The notes under the pieces were generated by a model, which saw only the letters and a list, made by a program, of their open reading frames with translations, was not told where the DNA came from and searched no databases. This document shows, piece by piece, positions 19,894 to 29,271 of a stretch of 64,000 nt of DNA. Where the stretch lies: assembly GCF_900109375.1 (NCBI RefSeq), contig NZ_FOAB01000001.1, forward strand, positions 248,001 to 312,000, written 5' to 3'. Origin of the DNA: Aquimarina amphilecti (GTDB lineage: Bacteria; Bacteroidota; Bacteroidia; Flavobacteriales; Flavobacteriaceae). The translations under genes and the position numbers were made by a program. Position 1 is the first letter of the stretch, and each line of letters begins with the position of its first letter.

Positions 19894-19926
19894 AAAAAAG
19901 ACTGTCTTTTATAGACAGTCTTTTTA
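19894..19926 (-). terminator. intrinsic terminator after yebC
   Basis: AAAAAGACTGTCT, loop TTTAT, then its exact complement. On the minus strand the stem runs into a T tract just after the yebC stop codon. Confidence 0.75.
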
Positions 19927-19948
19927 TAAGGTGTGGTTATACTTTTAG

Positions 19949-20674
19949 TTATTCGTCAGAAGAAGATTCTTCCATAGTATGATATACATTTTGTACATCA
20001 TCATCTTCTTCTATTTTTTCTAAAAGTTTTTCTACGTCAGCAGCTTGTTCTGCAGTAAGTTTTTTAGTTACCTGTGGTATACGTTCGAATCCAGAAGATA
20101 AAATTTCAATTTCTCTACTTTCTAGTTCTTTCTGTATCGCTCCAAAACTTCCAAAAGGGGCATAGATTAGAATACCATCTTCGTCTTGGAATACTTCTTC
20201 TGCTCCAAAATCAATGAATTCTAGTTCTAATTCTTCTGGGTCCAGACCTTCTCCATTAATTCTAAAATTACAGCTATGATCAAACATAAACTCTACAGAT
20301 CCTGATGTACCTAAGTTACCATCACATTTATTAAAATATGATCGTACGTTAGCAACCGTTCGGTTATTATTATCAGTAGCAGTTTCTACAAGAATAGCAA
20401 TACCATGAGGTGCATATCCTTCAAAAAGTACTTCTTTATAATCGCTTTGATCTTTGTCAGAGGCTTTTTTAATGGCACGCTCTACATTATCTTTAGGCAT
20501 GTTTACAGATTTTGCATTCTGTATTACAGCCCTTAAACGTGAGTTAGAAGCTGGATCTGGACCACCTTCTTTTACAGCCATTACAATATCTTTACCAATA
20601 CGTGTAAATGCTTTGGACATTGCCGACCAACGTTTCATTTTACGTGCCTTTCTGAACTCAAAAGCTCTTCCCAT
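19949..20674 (-). CDS. yebC: YebC/PmpR family (TACO1) protein
   Basis: This 241-residue protein has the family's N-terminal signature (MGRAFEFRKARKMKRW, then FTRIGKDI and GGPDPASNSRLR) and an acidic C-terminus. YebC-family proteins were first described as transcriptional regulators. More recent work on YebC and mitochondrial TACO1 supports a role in translation of proline-rich stretches. It is a single gene with its own promoter (20698-20728) and terminator. Confidence 0.93.
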   Translation of the reverse strand: MGRAFEFRKARKMKRWSAMSKAFTRIGKDIVMAVKEGGPDPASNSRLRAVIQNAKSVNMPKDNVERAIKKASDKDQSDYKEVLFEGYAPHGIAILVETATDNNNRTVANVRSYFNKCDGNLGTSGSVEFMFDHSCNFRINGEGLDPEELELEFIDFGAEEVFQDEDGILIYAPFGSFGAIQKELESREIEILSSGFERIPQVTKKLTAEQAADVEKLLEKIEEDDDVQNVYHTMEESSSDE

Positions 20675-20697
20675 AATCTAAATTTAAAATCTGAATA

Positions 20698-20728
20698 CAA
20701 ACATAAGTAGAAACAAAAAGTTTCACAA
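20698..20728 (-). promoter_or_regulatory. promoter of yebC (TTG-N20-TATGTTTG)
   Basis: On the minus strand a TTG (20726-20728) and the -7 box TATGTTTG (20698-20705) are separated by 20 nt, a good match to the Bacteroidota consensus, 24 bp before the yebC ATG. Confidence 0.6.
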
Positions 20729-20754
20729 ATCGATATTCATTTCTGATTTATATT

Positions 20755-21039
20755 TTATTCTTCCTCTACAATTCCATCAATTGCTCTGGCTAATTTAAAG
20801 TCATTTTCAGTAACGCCATCGGCATCATGAGTAGATAACGATATGTTTACTACATTGTACACATTAGACCAATCAGGATGATGATTTAAAGCTTCTGCCT
20901 CGAATGCTATGCGTGACATAGCAGAAAAAGCATCCTTAAAGTTCTCAAACTCAAAAGAAGTATGAAGTGCATTGTCTTCATATTCCCAACCATCCATTGT
21001 TTTTAATCGGCTTGTAATTTCTGTTTCAGTTAATTTCAT
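20755..21039 (-). CDS. phhB: 4a-hydroxytetrahydrobiopterin dehydratase (pterin-4a-carbinolamine dehydratase)
   Basis: This 94-residue protein has the family's active-site segment EALNHHPDWSNVYN (two adjacent His plus Asp-Trp) and the usual length. It would dehydrate the carbinolamine form of tetrahydropterin produced by aromatic amino acid hydroxylases; no hydroxylase gene is in this window. It lies 39 bp downstream of the conserved lipoprotein gene's end region in head-to-tail order on the minus strand, but probably has its own expression. Confidence 0.9.
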   Translation of the reverse strand: MKLTETEITSRLKTMDGWEYEDNALHTSFEFENFKDAFSAMSRIAFEAEALNHHPDWSNVYNVVNISLSTHDADGVTENDFKLARAIDGIVEEE

Positions 21040-21078
21040 AATTATATTATTAATTTAAGTAGATCTTTTTGAAAAAAA

Positions 21079-22008
21079 TTAAAGTCCTAATTCTTGTCTT
21101 AAGACTTCATCTTTGTTACTATTCTTGCTCCAATAAGGAGATTTTATACTTTTTAGTTTAGTTGCTTTGGTAACTAATTCTTTTGCATTAGAACCAAAAC
21201 CACTTTTAAAAGTTTCTGTCCAGCTTTCTATTTCATGCGGAAAGGAAGTGGTAAAGGAAATACTAATACTTCGATTTAGTTCTGGGTATTCTATGGTATA
21301 TGTACTATAATTGGCATCTTCTAGTAGTGTGGTTTTTGCAGTATATGCCTTGATTTCTATATGTTTAAGTCTACAGTATTCTAGTGATGGAATGATTTTT
21401 AATTCTCCTTGTGGCAGGTTTTCTGGATCTATTCGGATTTTAGTCCATAATTCATTCTCAAGAATATCTTTGTCCAATTTGAAATTTTGATCAGCTTCTC
21501 CCTGAAAATATGAGTGAGACATAAGTTCATATTTTTCTCGATTATTTAATTGTGCGTATACATGTCCGCACCATTCTTGCATAGAACTAGATACTTTTAA
21601 TGCGTGTTGATTATTAGCAACAGGGTAAAATATACTTTGCATAATTGAGTAAGGGTATATACCAGTATTAAACTTTTTGGTAGCATTTAATTTTAGAATA
21701 GGAATATTATCTGGATTTTGGTAATCCGCCTTTACTTGCTCATTTACTAGAAAATCTTCGGTAACATATACAAGAACTGCTTTTCCTTCTCTCATTTCAC
21801 CATATCTGGCTTGTTCCAATTTGTACGATGTTATTTCTGCATTTCCAGCATACCAGTATTTCTTGAAATCTTCAGAAAGTTCTTTTGCTGGTGTTAGTAC
21901 TGTTTCTTCGTTTTCAATATTTTTAATCTTTTCATCTGCTTTGATATTGCTACAAGCAATAATAATCAAAACACCTAGTAATCCAAAAAGGAGCAATGGC
22001 TTTTTCAT
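21079..22008 (-). CDS. conserved Bacteroidota lipoprotein adjacent to maf
   Basis: This 309-residue protein has a lipoprotein signal (lipobox LIIIAC, Cys19). The mature part is soluble, with no recognised catalytic motif. Homologs are common beside maf in Flavobacteriia and are sometimes mislabelled septum formation inhibitor Maf because of that neighbourhood. It does not resemble Maf in sequence. Its function is unknown. It lies 122 bp downstream of maf on the same strand. Confidence 0.82.
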   Translation of the reverse strand: MKKPLLLFGLLGVLIIIACSNIKADEKIKNIENEETVLTPAKELSEDFKKYWYAGNAEITSYKLEQARYGEMREGKAVLVYVTEDFLVNEQVKADYQNPDNIPILKLNATKKFNTGIYPYSIMQSIFYPVANNQHALKVSSSMQEWCGHVYAQLNNREKYELMSHSYFQGEADQNFKLDKDILENELWTKIRIDPENLPQGELKIIPSLEYCRLKHIEIKAYTAKTTLLEDANYSTYTIEYPELNRSISISFTTSFPHEIESWTETFKSGFGSNAKELVTKATKLKSIKSPYWSKNSNKDEVLRQELGL

Positions 22009-22130
22009 AGGAGTATTTTTTTAGATTTTGTAATTCTCTAGAGTATTTATTTTGAAATAAATTTATATTCAAAATAAAGTTGATAGGTTCTTATAATCTT
22101 ACCAATTAGTAAAACTAAATTACGATAAAG

Positions 22131-22718
22131 CTATGATTCTACAAGTTCCATTAACGTTTCATAAACAAGTTGTACAGGTAATCCCATTACATTAAAATAG
22201 CTGCCTTCTATATTTGTAATTCCAATATATCCGATCCATTCTTGTATTCCATAAGAACCCGCTTTATCCAAGGGAGAAAAAGTGTCTACATAGTATGTTA
22301 TTTCTTCACTACTTAGTTTTTTAAAAGTGACTTTCGTAGTTTGATTGATAACTGTTGTCGTAGTCGTAGTCTTAAAACAAACAGATGTAATTACTTCATG
22401 TGTTTCTCCAGATAAAGAAGCGATCATATTTTTAGCATCCTGAAGATTTTTTGGTTTTCCTAAAGCTTTATTATGATGCCAGACAATAGTATCACTGGTA
22501 ACAAGGATATCATTTTTTCTTAAATCTGTAAACTCAGCTGCTTTTAGTTTAGCTAGATAATCAGAAATTTCGACTGCTTTAAGGTGATCAGGATAAATTT
22601 CATCTACTTCTTTTAATTGAATAGTGAAATCCAAATCCAAATCTTTAAAAAATTGTTGTCTTCTGGGTGATCCTGATGCGAGAATTAAATTATAACCTTT
22701 TAAAACTTGTTTAAGCAT
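22131..22718 (-). CDS. maf: Maf-like nucleoside triphosphate pyrophosphatase
   Basis: This 195-residue protein has the Maf signature LASGSPRRQQ near the N-terminus (about residues 13-22), then the central TSDTIVWH and the conserved LDKAGSYGIQ segment. Maf proteins hydrolyse modified or canonical NTPs to NMPs and act as house-cleaning enzymes, with reported effects on cell division. The gene follows the prenyltransferase gene after 3 bp and is probably translated from the same mRNA. Confidence 0.93.
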   Translation of the reverse strand: MLKQVLKGYNLILASGSPRRQQFFKDLDLDFTIQLKEVDEIYPDHLKAVEISDYLAKLKAAEFTDLRKNDILVTSDTIVWHHNKALGKPKNLQDAKNMIASLSGETHEVITSVCFKTTTTTTVINQTTKVTFKKLSSEEITYYVDTFSPLDKAGSYGIQEWIGYIGITNIEGSYFNVMGLPVQLVYETLMELVES

Positions 22719-22721
22719 ATC

Positions 22722-23624
22722 TTATTTTAGAATAAATTGATAAAGTAGTAGGGATAATGATGCTATAAATAAAACTATTTTTAAGATAAGACTTAAAGTT
22801 TTAAATTCTTTGTTGTTTTCTGCTCCCCAACTTTTAAACATAAAATATAATAATGGCGCAACTAGTAATCCTAAAACAATAACTACAGCGATAGAATTAT
22901 TGAATAAATATGTATAGACATAATAAATAATCAAACCAATAGGAATTAATGTAAGGCCACTAATTAGTTTTGTAGTACGCTCTTTTCCCAAAGTAATAGG
23001 TATTGTAGGTAATCCAGCATTATGATCTCTATCTATATGTATACAATCTTTTAGAATTTCTCTTATTGTAACTATTATGAATGCAAAAATAGAATAGTCT
23101 ACTACTATTAAGAATATTACTTTTTGGGAAACCCTATTTTGCTCAGTGATAGCAGGAAGTAAGTCGAAAATAGTTACCCCAATCAATCCCAACGCCATAA
23201 GAACACCAATAAGTATATTTTTTAAAACTAAAATTTCCTTTAAATATGTGGTATAAATATAAAATACACCAGATACTACAATGAACAAAGCAGCAAGCTT
23301 TGGTTTTCCTATGATATTTGATAAATAGAAACCGATAGCAACACCTATAACATTAAAAATTATGAAAAGACGATTCATTATTTTTTCAGATATAACCGCC
23401 TCAGATGTTTCCTCGATAATAGCATATTCTTTATTCTGAATATGTAACATAATATTTGCTGCTGCCACTAGGGAAATAGTGGAAACGATTAAAAGTGATA
23501 TTCCGAATGCATTTAATGTAATGTCAATATCAAAAGGTTCAAAAAGACCATATTTAATAAACAATTGCGCTAAGGCTATAAGAATAAGATTATCAAATTT
23601 AATCAGCTTTAAATATGCTTGCAT
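22722..23624 (-). CDS. UbiA-family prenyltransferase with degenerate first Asp-rich motif
   Basis: This 300-residue membrane protein has about eight or nine helices and resembles Bacteroidota geranylgeranylglycerol-phosphate geranylgeranyltransferase-like UbiA proteins. The second Asp-rich motif region is kept (REILKDCIHIDRDHNAG). The first motif, normally NDxxDxxxD after an AAG segment, reads AAANIMLHIQNKEY here and has lost its acidic residues. It may therefore have changed substrate or lost activity. It is the first gene of a unit with maf and has a minus-strand -7 box at 23648-23655. Confidence 0.8.
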   Translation of the reverse strand: MQAYLKLIKFDNLILIALAQLFIKYGLFEPFDIDITLNAFGISLLIVSTISLVAAANIMLHIQNKEYAIIEETSEAVISEKIMNRLFIIFNVIGVAIGFYLSNIIGKPKLAALFIVVSGVFYIYTTYLKEILVLKNILIGVLMALGLIGVTIFDLLPAITEQNRVSQKVIFLIVVDYSIFAFIIVTIREILKDCIHIDRDHNAGLPTIPITLGKERTTKLISGLTLIPIGLIIYYVYTYLFNNSIAVVIVLGLLVAPLLYFMFKSWGAENNKEFKTLSLILKIVLFIASLSLLLYQFILK

Positions 23625-23647
23625 ATAGGATTGGTTTGATTTGTTCG

Positions 23648-23655
23648 CAAATGTA
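23648..23655 (-). promoter_or_regulatory. -7 box (TACATTTG) for the prenyltransferase-maf operon
   Basis: An exact TAnnTTTG match on the minus strand, 23 bp before the ATG at 23624, divergent to the promoter at 23787. Confidence 0.5.
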
Positions 23656-23786
23656 GTAATTAATCTTTTTTGAGGACGTATTAACTTAACTTCTTCCTTT
23701 CCTTGTTTTATAAGGTTACTAAACTTTGTTAACGTTAATGGTCGGTTAACGATGCTTAATTTCTCGTTTTGATCCAGGCTATCTTA

Positions 23787-23794
23787 TACATTTG
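23787..23794 (+). promoter_or_regulatory. -7 box (TACATTTG) for the S41 peptidase-kinase-regulator unit
   Basis: An exact TAnnTTTG match that would place the transcript start just before the shared leader sequence (23795-23824). The TTG of this box is also an in-frame TTG codon, which argues against using it as the start codon. Confidence 0.6.
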
Positions 23795-23824
23795 ATCTCA
23801 TCAACAATCAAAAAACGAATAGTA
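23795..23824 (+). promoter_or_regulatory. shared 5' leader motif, copy 1
   Basis: ATCAACAATCAAAAAACGAA just before the ATG, closely matching leaders at 27101, 29244 and 29738. It lies directly upstream of the first S41 peptidase gene. Confidence 0.6.
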
Positions 23825-25012
23825 ATGTTTAGAATCATCATCATTTTTTTAGTAACGTATAGTTCTATTGCACAAACTAAATATCAAAAAGACTTTGATT
23901 ATTATTGGAATACAGTTGATCAATATTTCGCTTATTTTGATGTTCAAAATGTAGATTGGAATGAAGTAAGAAGGATTTATCAACCTTCTGTAGATACCAT
24001 TCAGAGGGGTGATGATTTTGTTCGTTTATTAGAAATGACTAATAATGAATTGTATAATGGGCATATAGGTCTTAATACAAATTTAGCTTCTTCAAGCAGA
24101 CTTATCCCTACAGGTACTGATATTTGGGTTTCATATGATAATAATCGATTTGTTATATCTGGGATTAGAGAAGGTTTTCCTGCAGAAAAATCTGGATTGT
24201 TATTAGGAATGGAAGTAACTGGATATAATGGTATTGCAATTTCAGAAGCTATAAAAAAGTTTTTACCTAAAAGTGTTACAAAACATACTGTCAAAATGTA
24301 CGAGTATGCGGCTAATCTTTTGTTAGCAGGTACACATAATACGAAAAGAAGTATTAATGTTAATGACTCATTAACATTCAATATAGAAAATGTAAAAAAT
24401 AACAATGCCACTGAATTAGTGGGATCCAAAGTTATAGGCGACAATATTGGTTATATTAAAATCAATAATTCTCTAGGTAATAATGGTACTATTAAGACTT
24501 TTGATAAAGTATTGAGTAATCTTCAAAACACTAAAGGGATTGTTTTAGATCTTAGGGATACACCAAGCGGAGGAAATACTACCGTAGCGAGAGCAATTAT
24601 AGGGTCTTTTATAAGTAAAGAAGCGCCATATCAGCAGCATAGTTTTACATATGAAGAAAAATTATATGGAGTAAAGAGAAATACTATTGAATTGGTTTCT
24701 CCCAGAGGGGAAATTTATAAGAAACCTTTAGTTATTCTTTGTGGACGATGGACTGGTAGTATGGGAGAAGGCATAACCATTGGATTTGATGGATTAAATA
24801 GGGCGGAAGTAGTTGGTACTGATATGGGAGGTTTATTAGGAGCAATTTACAACTATACACTACCAGAAACTAATATTGGATTTCAATTTCCAGTAGAAAA
24901 GTTATTTCATATAAATGGGATTCCTAGAGAAGATTTTAGCCCAAAACATTATATCTTAGATTCCCAAGATCAATTGCAGAAAGCCATTGATATCATTAAT
25001 TCATCTTTGTAA
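23825..25012 (+). CDS. S41-family peptidase (C-terminal processing protease-like), exported
   Basis: This protein is about 395 residues from the ATG at 23825, chosen because a TTG at 23792 lies inside the promoter. It has a signal peptide (FRIIIIFLVTYSSIAQ), an N-terminal helical part, a PDZ-like segment (FVISGIREGFPAEKSGLLLG), and the S41 core with LDLRDTPSGGNT and the nucleophile context GRWTGSMGEG. It would cleave peptides in the periplasm or outside the cell. Its stop codon overlaps the ATG of the histidine kinase gene by 1 bp, so it is probably co-translated with that sensor. Confidence 0.87.
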   Translation: MFRIIIIFLVTYSSIAQTKYQKDFDYYWNTVDQYFAYFDVQNVDWNEVRRIYQPSVDTIQRGDDFVRLLEMTNNELYNGHIGLNTNLASSSRLIPTGTDIWVSYDNNRFVISGIREGFPAEKSGLLLGMEVTGYNGIAISEAIKKFLPKSVTKHTVKMYEYAANLLLAGTHNTKRSINVNDSLTFNIENVKNNNATELVGSKVIGDNIGYIKINNSLGNNGTIKTFDKVLSNLQNTKGIVLDLRDTPSGGNTTVARAIIGSFISKEAPYQQHSFTYEEKLYGVKRNTIELVSPRGEIYKKPLVILCGRWTGSMGEGITIGFDGLNRAEVVGTDMGGLLGAIYNYTLPETNIGFQFPVEKLFHINGIPREDFSPKHYILDSQDQLQKAIDIINSSL

Positions 25013-26409
25013 TGAAAAAAAAGGTAAACATACTGATTACTACATCTGCGGTAGCTTTAATAGCGTTATGTGCAATACAAGCTTACTTGATACATAATAC
25101 GTATCAATTAAAAAAAGATGTTTTTATTAAAGAAACTAAAAAAGCCATTAGTACTATAGATAATACTGTAGAAATGGATTCTTTAGCAGAGGTTTGGTAT
25201 ACTTATTTAAGTGAGAGTCTTATAGAATATAAAAAGAATAATATTCAGAAGAAAGAGGCCCTGAATAGATTTAGACCCATAACAGATTCTTTAAATCATT
25301 TGTTTGTAGCCTATTATAAAAAAGAAATTGCAAATCGGAATTTAGAATATGATATACAATACAAAAAAGATATTAAAAGCATTGTGATTTTTGATGGAGA
25401 AAAGATGGATTCTATTTTTTCTGAATCAAATGGAGAAAATGTTTATTCTTTTGGAGAAAAGTTTTCTAAAGAAGATGAAGTAGTTATGAGTAAAGCACGT
25501 TGGTTTACTGATATGGATTATGAAAATGAAATTAATAATGATATGATAAATGTCTCATTAGATATAGAAGTGAGAACTATAGATTATATCAATATTATAG
25601 GATGGAAAAAGATAGTGTTTAAGCAGATGGCAACATTATTTGTTTTCTCTGTTGTTTTGTTTCTTTTTGTAGTAAGCCTTATGTTTTATTCCATAAGAAA
25701 CTTAATTCGCCAGAAAAAACTAGCGGATATAAAAACGGATTTCATCAATAATATTACTCATGAACTTAAGACTCCAATGGCTACTTTAGGAATTGCTACT
25801 AAGAGTTTAAAGAAAACCGAAATACATAATTCTCCAGAAGCATTTTCTAATACATTAGATATTTTGGATCGTCAAAATAATAGGTTACAAAAACTAGTAG
25901 ATCAGGTAGTTACTAATAGCTTAGGGTCCGAAGAAATAGTACTTAATAAAGAAGAGATATTAGATGATACTTATTTTCAGAATGTTTTAAAGGATTTTGA
26001 GTTATCAGTTCAGAATAAGAATGTAACTATTACTTCTAAGATTGAATTTAGAGAAGTACATCTTAGTATTGATAAGTTTATGTTTACTACAGCAATACTT
26101 AATATTCTTGATAATGCAGTAAAATATGGTAAGGAAGAGGTTGATATTGTTTTTAGAACATATCTTAAAGATGATATGTATGAGATATCTATCCATGATA
26201 ATGGAATAGGAATTTCGGATAAGGAACAACGTAAGATTTTTGAAAAGTTTTATCGCGTAGCCAAAGGAGATCTACATGACGTAAAAGGCTTAGGTCTTGG
26301 GCTTTTTTATACGAATCAAATAGTAAAAGCACATCAAGGTAATATCAAATTAGAGAGTAAACAAGATTTAGGAACTACGTTTACAATTACAATACCGACA
26401 CATATATAA
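25012..26409 (+). CDS. sensor histidine kinase
   Basis: This 465-residue protein has two membrane helices (about residues 6-27 and 204-227) that flank a periplasmic sensor region of about 175 residues. The HisKA helix with phospho-acceptor His250 (NITHELKTPM) follows, then the ATPase domain with N box ILNILDNAVKYG, G1 DNGIGIS and G2 GLGLGLFY. All catalytic features are intact. The gene sits between the S41 peptidase and its response regulator (2 bp spacing), so it probably senses an envelope signal tied to the neighbouring exported hydrolases. Confidence 0.93.
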   Translation: MKKKVNILITTSAVALIALCAIQAYLIHNTYQLKKDVFIKETKKAISTIDNTVEMDSLAEVWYTYLSESLIEYKKNNIQKKEALNRFRPITDSLNHLFVAYYKKEIANRNLEYDIQYKKDIKSIVIFDGEKMDSIFSESNGENVYSFGEKFSKEDEVVMSKARWFTDMDYENEINNDMINVSLDIEVRTIDYINIIGWKKIVFKQMATLFVFSVVLFLFVVSLMFYSIRNLIRQKKLADIKTDFINNITHELKTPMATLGIATKSLKKTEIHNSPEAFSNTLDILDRQNNRLQKLVDQVVTNSLGSEEIVLNKEEILDDTYFQNVLKDFELSVQNKNVTITSKIEFREVHLSIDKFMFTTAILNILDNAVKYGKEEVDIVFRTYLKDDMYEISIHDNGIGISDKEQRKIFEKFYRVAKGDLHDVKGLGLGLFYTNQIVKAHQGNIKLESKQDLGTTFTITIPTHI

Positions 26410-26411
26410 TT

Positions 26412-27092
26412 ATGAAGCATATATTATTAGCAGAAGATGATTTTGATTTCGGAAGTATTTTAAAACAATATTTAGAGCTTCATGGATACGGTGTAGTTTG
26501 GGCTCAGGATGGAAAAGAGGCTTTACAAGTATTTTCCGAAGAACAATTTGATATCTGCGTATTTGACGTTATGATGCCTAAAATGGATGGATTTACTTTA
26601 GCAGAAAAAGTAATAGAGATTAACCCAGAAATTCCTTTTGTATTTCTTACCGCAAAGAAAATGAAAGAAGACAAAATCAGAGGGTTAAAATTAGGAGCTG
26701 ATGATTATATAGTTAAACCATTTGAAGCAGATATTTTAGTTTTAAGGCTTCAGAATATTTTAAAACGATCTCAGAAAATTGAGCCCGTACGCGAAGAAGT
26801 TATCGTTATTGGAGATTATAAGTTTGAGGCAACTAATCACTGTTTGAAACTTAATGGAGAACGACAGAAACTTACAGAAAAAGAAACAGTTTTGATTCAG
26901 TATTTGTATGATCACAAAAACACTATGATCAAAAGAGAAAATTTATTGAAAGATGTTTGGGGTAATGATGATTTCTTTTCTGGTAGAAGTATGGATGTGT
27001 TTATTAGTAGGTTACGAAAATATTTTAAACAAGATAATAAAATAAAAATAGAGAGTGTAAGGGGAGTAGGCCTTACGTTTAATTTGGAATAA
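26412..27092 (+). CDS. OmpR-family response regulator
   Basis: This 226-residue protein has a receiver domain with the acidic pair (AEDD), phospho-acceptor Asp52 (FDVMMPKMDG), Thr and Lys switch residues (FLTAKK, VKPFE), and a C-terminal winged-helix DNA-binding domain (LTEKETVLIQYL, then SMDVFISRLRKY). It follows the kinase gene after 2 bp, forming a complete two-component pair. Likely targets are the adjacent exported-protein genes with the shared leader, though this is inference. Confidence 0.93.
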   Translation: MKHILLAEDDFDFGSILKQYLELHGYGVVWAQDGKEALQVFSEEQFDICVFDVMMPKMDGFTLAEKVIEINPEIPFVFLTAKKMKEDKIRGLKLGADDYIVKPFEADILVLRLQNILKRSQKIEPVREEVIVIGDYKFEATNHCLKLNGERQKLTEKETVLIQYLYDHKNTMIKRENLLKDVWGNDDFFSGRSMDVFISRLRKYFKQDNKIKIESVRGVGLTFNLE

Positions 27093-27100
27093 TAGATTTC

Positions 27101-27133
27101 ATCAATCATCAATCAATCAAAAAACGAATAATT
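27101..27133 (+). promoter_or_regulatory. shared 5' leader motif, copy 2
   Basis: ATCAATCATCAATCAATCAA then AAAACGAA, just upstream of the serine hydrolase ATG. It is the longest version of the motif, with an extra ATCA unit. Confidence 0.6.
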
Positions 27134-28342
27134 ATGAGAACAATGAGTATCATTCTGTGTCTAACAGTTACATTCTGTATTAGCGCACAAACATCAGTAA
27201 GTCAGTTTGATAAAAAAATAGATTCTATATACAAAACTAGTAAAATAGCAGGTTTTGGAGTTTCTATAATGACACCAGATAAAATACTTTATCAAAATGG
27301 ATTTGGTTATGCTGATTTAGAAACTAATAAAAAATATAGTGTAAATACAGTACAAAATATTGGTTCTGTTTCTAAAACTTTTATTGGGATAGCTTTAATG
27401 AAAGCTATAGAAGAGGGTAAACTTACAGTAGATACTCCAATAAATGATATTTTGCCATTTAAAATTAACCATCCTAAATATCCAGAAATTCCAATTACTG
27501 TTGAACATTTGGCTACGCATACATCTTCCATTTTAGATACGGATGCATATGAAAAGAGTTATGTTATAGAAAATGCAGTAGTATTAAATAAAGAGAATTA
27601 TACTAAAAAAGAACTCAAAGAATTGAAGGTAATGAGCTCTAATAAGACATATAGTCTAGAGGGCTTTCTAAAAAATCATTTAACTCCAAAAGGAGAATGG
27701 TATACAAAAAGTAATTTTTTAAAACATCAACCTGGTGATAGGTATGAGTATTCCAATATTGCATCGGCATTATTAGCGTATATCATAGAAATAGCAACGG
27801 ATATGTCATTTCCGGAGTATACGCAAAAATATATTTTAGATCCATTAGGTATGAATAATTCTGGCTGGTCGGATGAATCTATTTACCAAGGACATCGTGC
27901 TTCTACCTATACAGAAGCCGGTAACAAAATCCCTAATTATAAATTAATTACATATCCTGATGGCGGATTTAAAAGTAGTATCAGAGAATTGTCTCTATAT
28001 CTACAAGGTCTTATGAGAGGGTATTATGGAGAAGATAATATACTTAAAGCTACGTCATTTCGGGAGATGATGTCCCCAAAATTAGCTAAAGAACAGTACA
28101 ATAGTAAAAAAGAATTAAAGGATAACTACGGATATTTTTGGGAAGTTTCTCCTTCTGGAAAAATGGGTCATAACGGTTCTGATCCAGGAATATTGACCTT
28201 GATGTACTTTAATAAAAAAGAAAAAGTAGGTGCTATATTTTTCATGAATACCTCCTTAGAGGAAAGCAAAGAAATTATACGTTCCGTACAAAAAATATGG
28301 AACGCTGTAAAAGAATTTAAAAGAGATTATATCAACAGTTAA
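27134..28342 (+). CDS. exported beta-lactamase-fold serine hydrolase
   Basis: This 402-residue protein has a signal peptide (MSIILCLTVTFCISAQ) and the class C beta-lactamase/D-alanyl-D-alanine carboxypeptidase motifs: SVSK (about residue 75), YSN (YEYSNIAS) and HNG (MGHNGSD). Such proteins cleave or transfer acyl groups on peptidoglycan-like or small ester/amide substrates; the substrate cannot be read from sequence. It is downstream of the two-component pair and carries the shared 5' leader, suggesting co-regulation with the other exported proteins in the locus. Confidence 0.88.
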   Translation: MRTMSIILCLTVTFCISAQTSVSQFDKKIDSIYKTSKIAGFGVSIMTPDKILYQNGFGYADLETNKKYSVNTVQNIGSVSKTFIGIALMKAIEEGKLTVDTPINDILPFKINHPKYPEIPITVEHLATHTSSILDTDAYEKSYVIENAVVLNKENYTKKELKELKVMSSNKTYSLEGFLKNHLTPKGEWYTKSNFLKHQPGDRYEYSNIASALLAYIIEIATDMSFPEYTQKYILDPLGMNNSGWSDESIYQGHRASTYTEAGNKIPNYKLITYPDGGFKSSIRELSLYLQGLMRGYYGEDNILKATSFREMMSPKLAKEQYNSKKELKDNYGYFWEVSPSGKMGHNGSDPGILTLMYFNKKEKVGAIFFMNTSLEESKEIIRSVQKIWNAVKEFKRDYINS

Positions 28343-28424
28343 TTTTAAAAATATACAATCAAGATAGGATAGCAATCATTGCTAATATTTATAGTCATTA
28401 TATAATACTAAAAATTCATATAAA

Positions 28425-29207
28425 ATGATTAATTCAAAATTTTGGAATCAACTTATACTCTTTGTAATTGCCATACTAACTATTTTATTGTCTAGAGAAT
28501 ATTTTTCAGATTTATTAATAGAAAAAGGAGTCGATTCATATCAAATACATACATTTTTAAATATTGGGTCTAATCTCCTTTTGATCATAGTTTCAATATT
28601 ATTGATACTAAAAAATGGACTTTCTAAAATAGCAGGAATAAAAGAAACAAAACTAAAAAGATGGTACCTTTTACTATTTCCTCTTGTCTATTTAGTATTG
28701 CTTAATTTGTTATTGATAGATGAGATAAATACAGTACTTCTAGCTCCTAATGTTCTTGTGTTTGCAATATATGCATTGTCAATAGGTTTTGCGGAAGAAT
28801 TAAGTCTTAGAGGATTTTTGCAATCCTATTTAATAAAACATCTGGGTAGTACAAAAAAGAATATTATTTTATCTGTATTAATTTCTTCTTTATTTTTTGG
28901 ATTACTACATATAATAAACTTTGACAATGGCTTTTATGGAGAATTGTCTCAAATTATTTATGCGACATTTATTGGTGTTATGTTCGGGACGTTACTAGTC
29001 GTTACTAAAAGAATTTATCCTTTAATTATTATCCATGCTATTATTGATTTTGTAGGAGATTTTGAGACAATTGGACTTCCCGTAAAGAAAACTGTAAGTG
29101 AAAGTGGTTCACTAGAAAATGCGATTTTAATTACCTTACTTATTTCACCTTGCTTGTTATATGGAATTTTTCTAATGAAAAAATATCCAATACAGAATAA
29201 TACATAA
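28425..29207 (+). CDS. CPBP-family intramembrane metalloprotease (CAAX/Abi-like)
   Basis: This 260-residue protein has about seven or eight membrane helices and the CPBP motifs EELSLRGF (EExxxR), FGLLH and HAIIDF, which provide the glutamates, arginine and histidines of the active site. Relatives act in prenyl-protein processing in eukaryotes and in bacteriocin self-immunity or envelope proteolysis in bacteria. It lies between the serine hydrolase and two small exported proteins, in the same orientation but without the shared leader. Confidence 0.88.
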   Translation: MINSKFWNQLILFVIAILTILLSREYFSDLLIEKGVDSYQIHTFLNIGSNLLLIIVSILLILKNGLSKIAGIKETKLKRWYLLLFPLVYLVLLNLLLIDEINTVLLAPNVLVFAIYALSIGFAEELSLRGFLQSYLIKHLGSTKKNIILSVLISSLFFGLLHIINFDNGFYGELSQIIYATFIGVMFGTLLVVTKRIYPLIIIHAIIDFVGDFETIGLPVKKTVSESGSLENAILITLLISPCLLYGIFLMKKYPIQNNT

Positions 29208-29243
29208 GGATGAAAAATTAAACTCAAGCATATTATGAATGAT

Positions 29244-29271
29244 ATCAATCATTAATCAAAAAACAAACATT
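29244..29271 (+). promoter_or_regulatory. shared 5' leader motif, copy 3
   Basis: ATCAATCATTAATCAAAAAA then CAAACATT before the ATG at 29272. The first 23 bases are identical to copy 4. Confidence 0.6.

Noticed and set aside
21079..22008. Possible second Maf protein
   Set aside because: It is sometimes labelled so because of its neighbour, but it has a lipobox and none of the Maf signature. The true maf gene is at 22131-22718.
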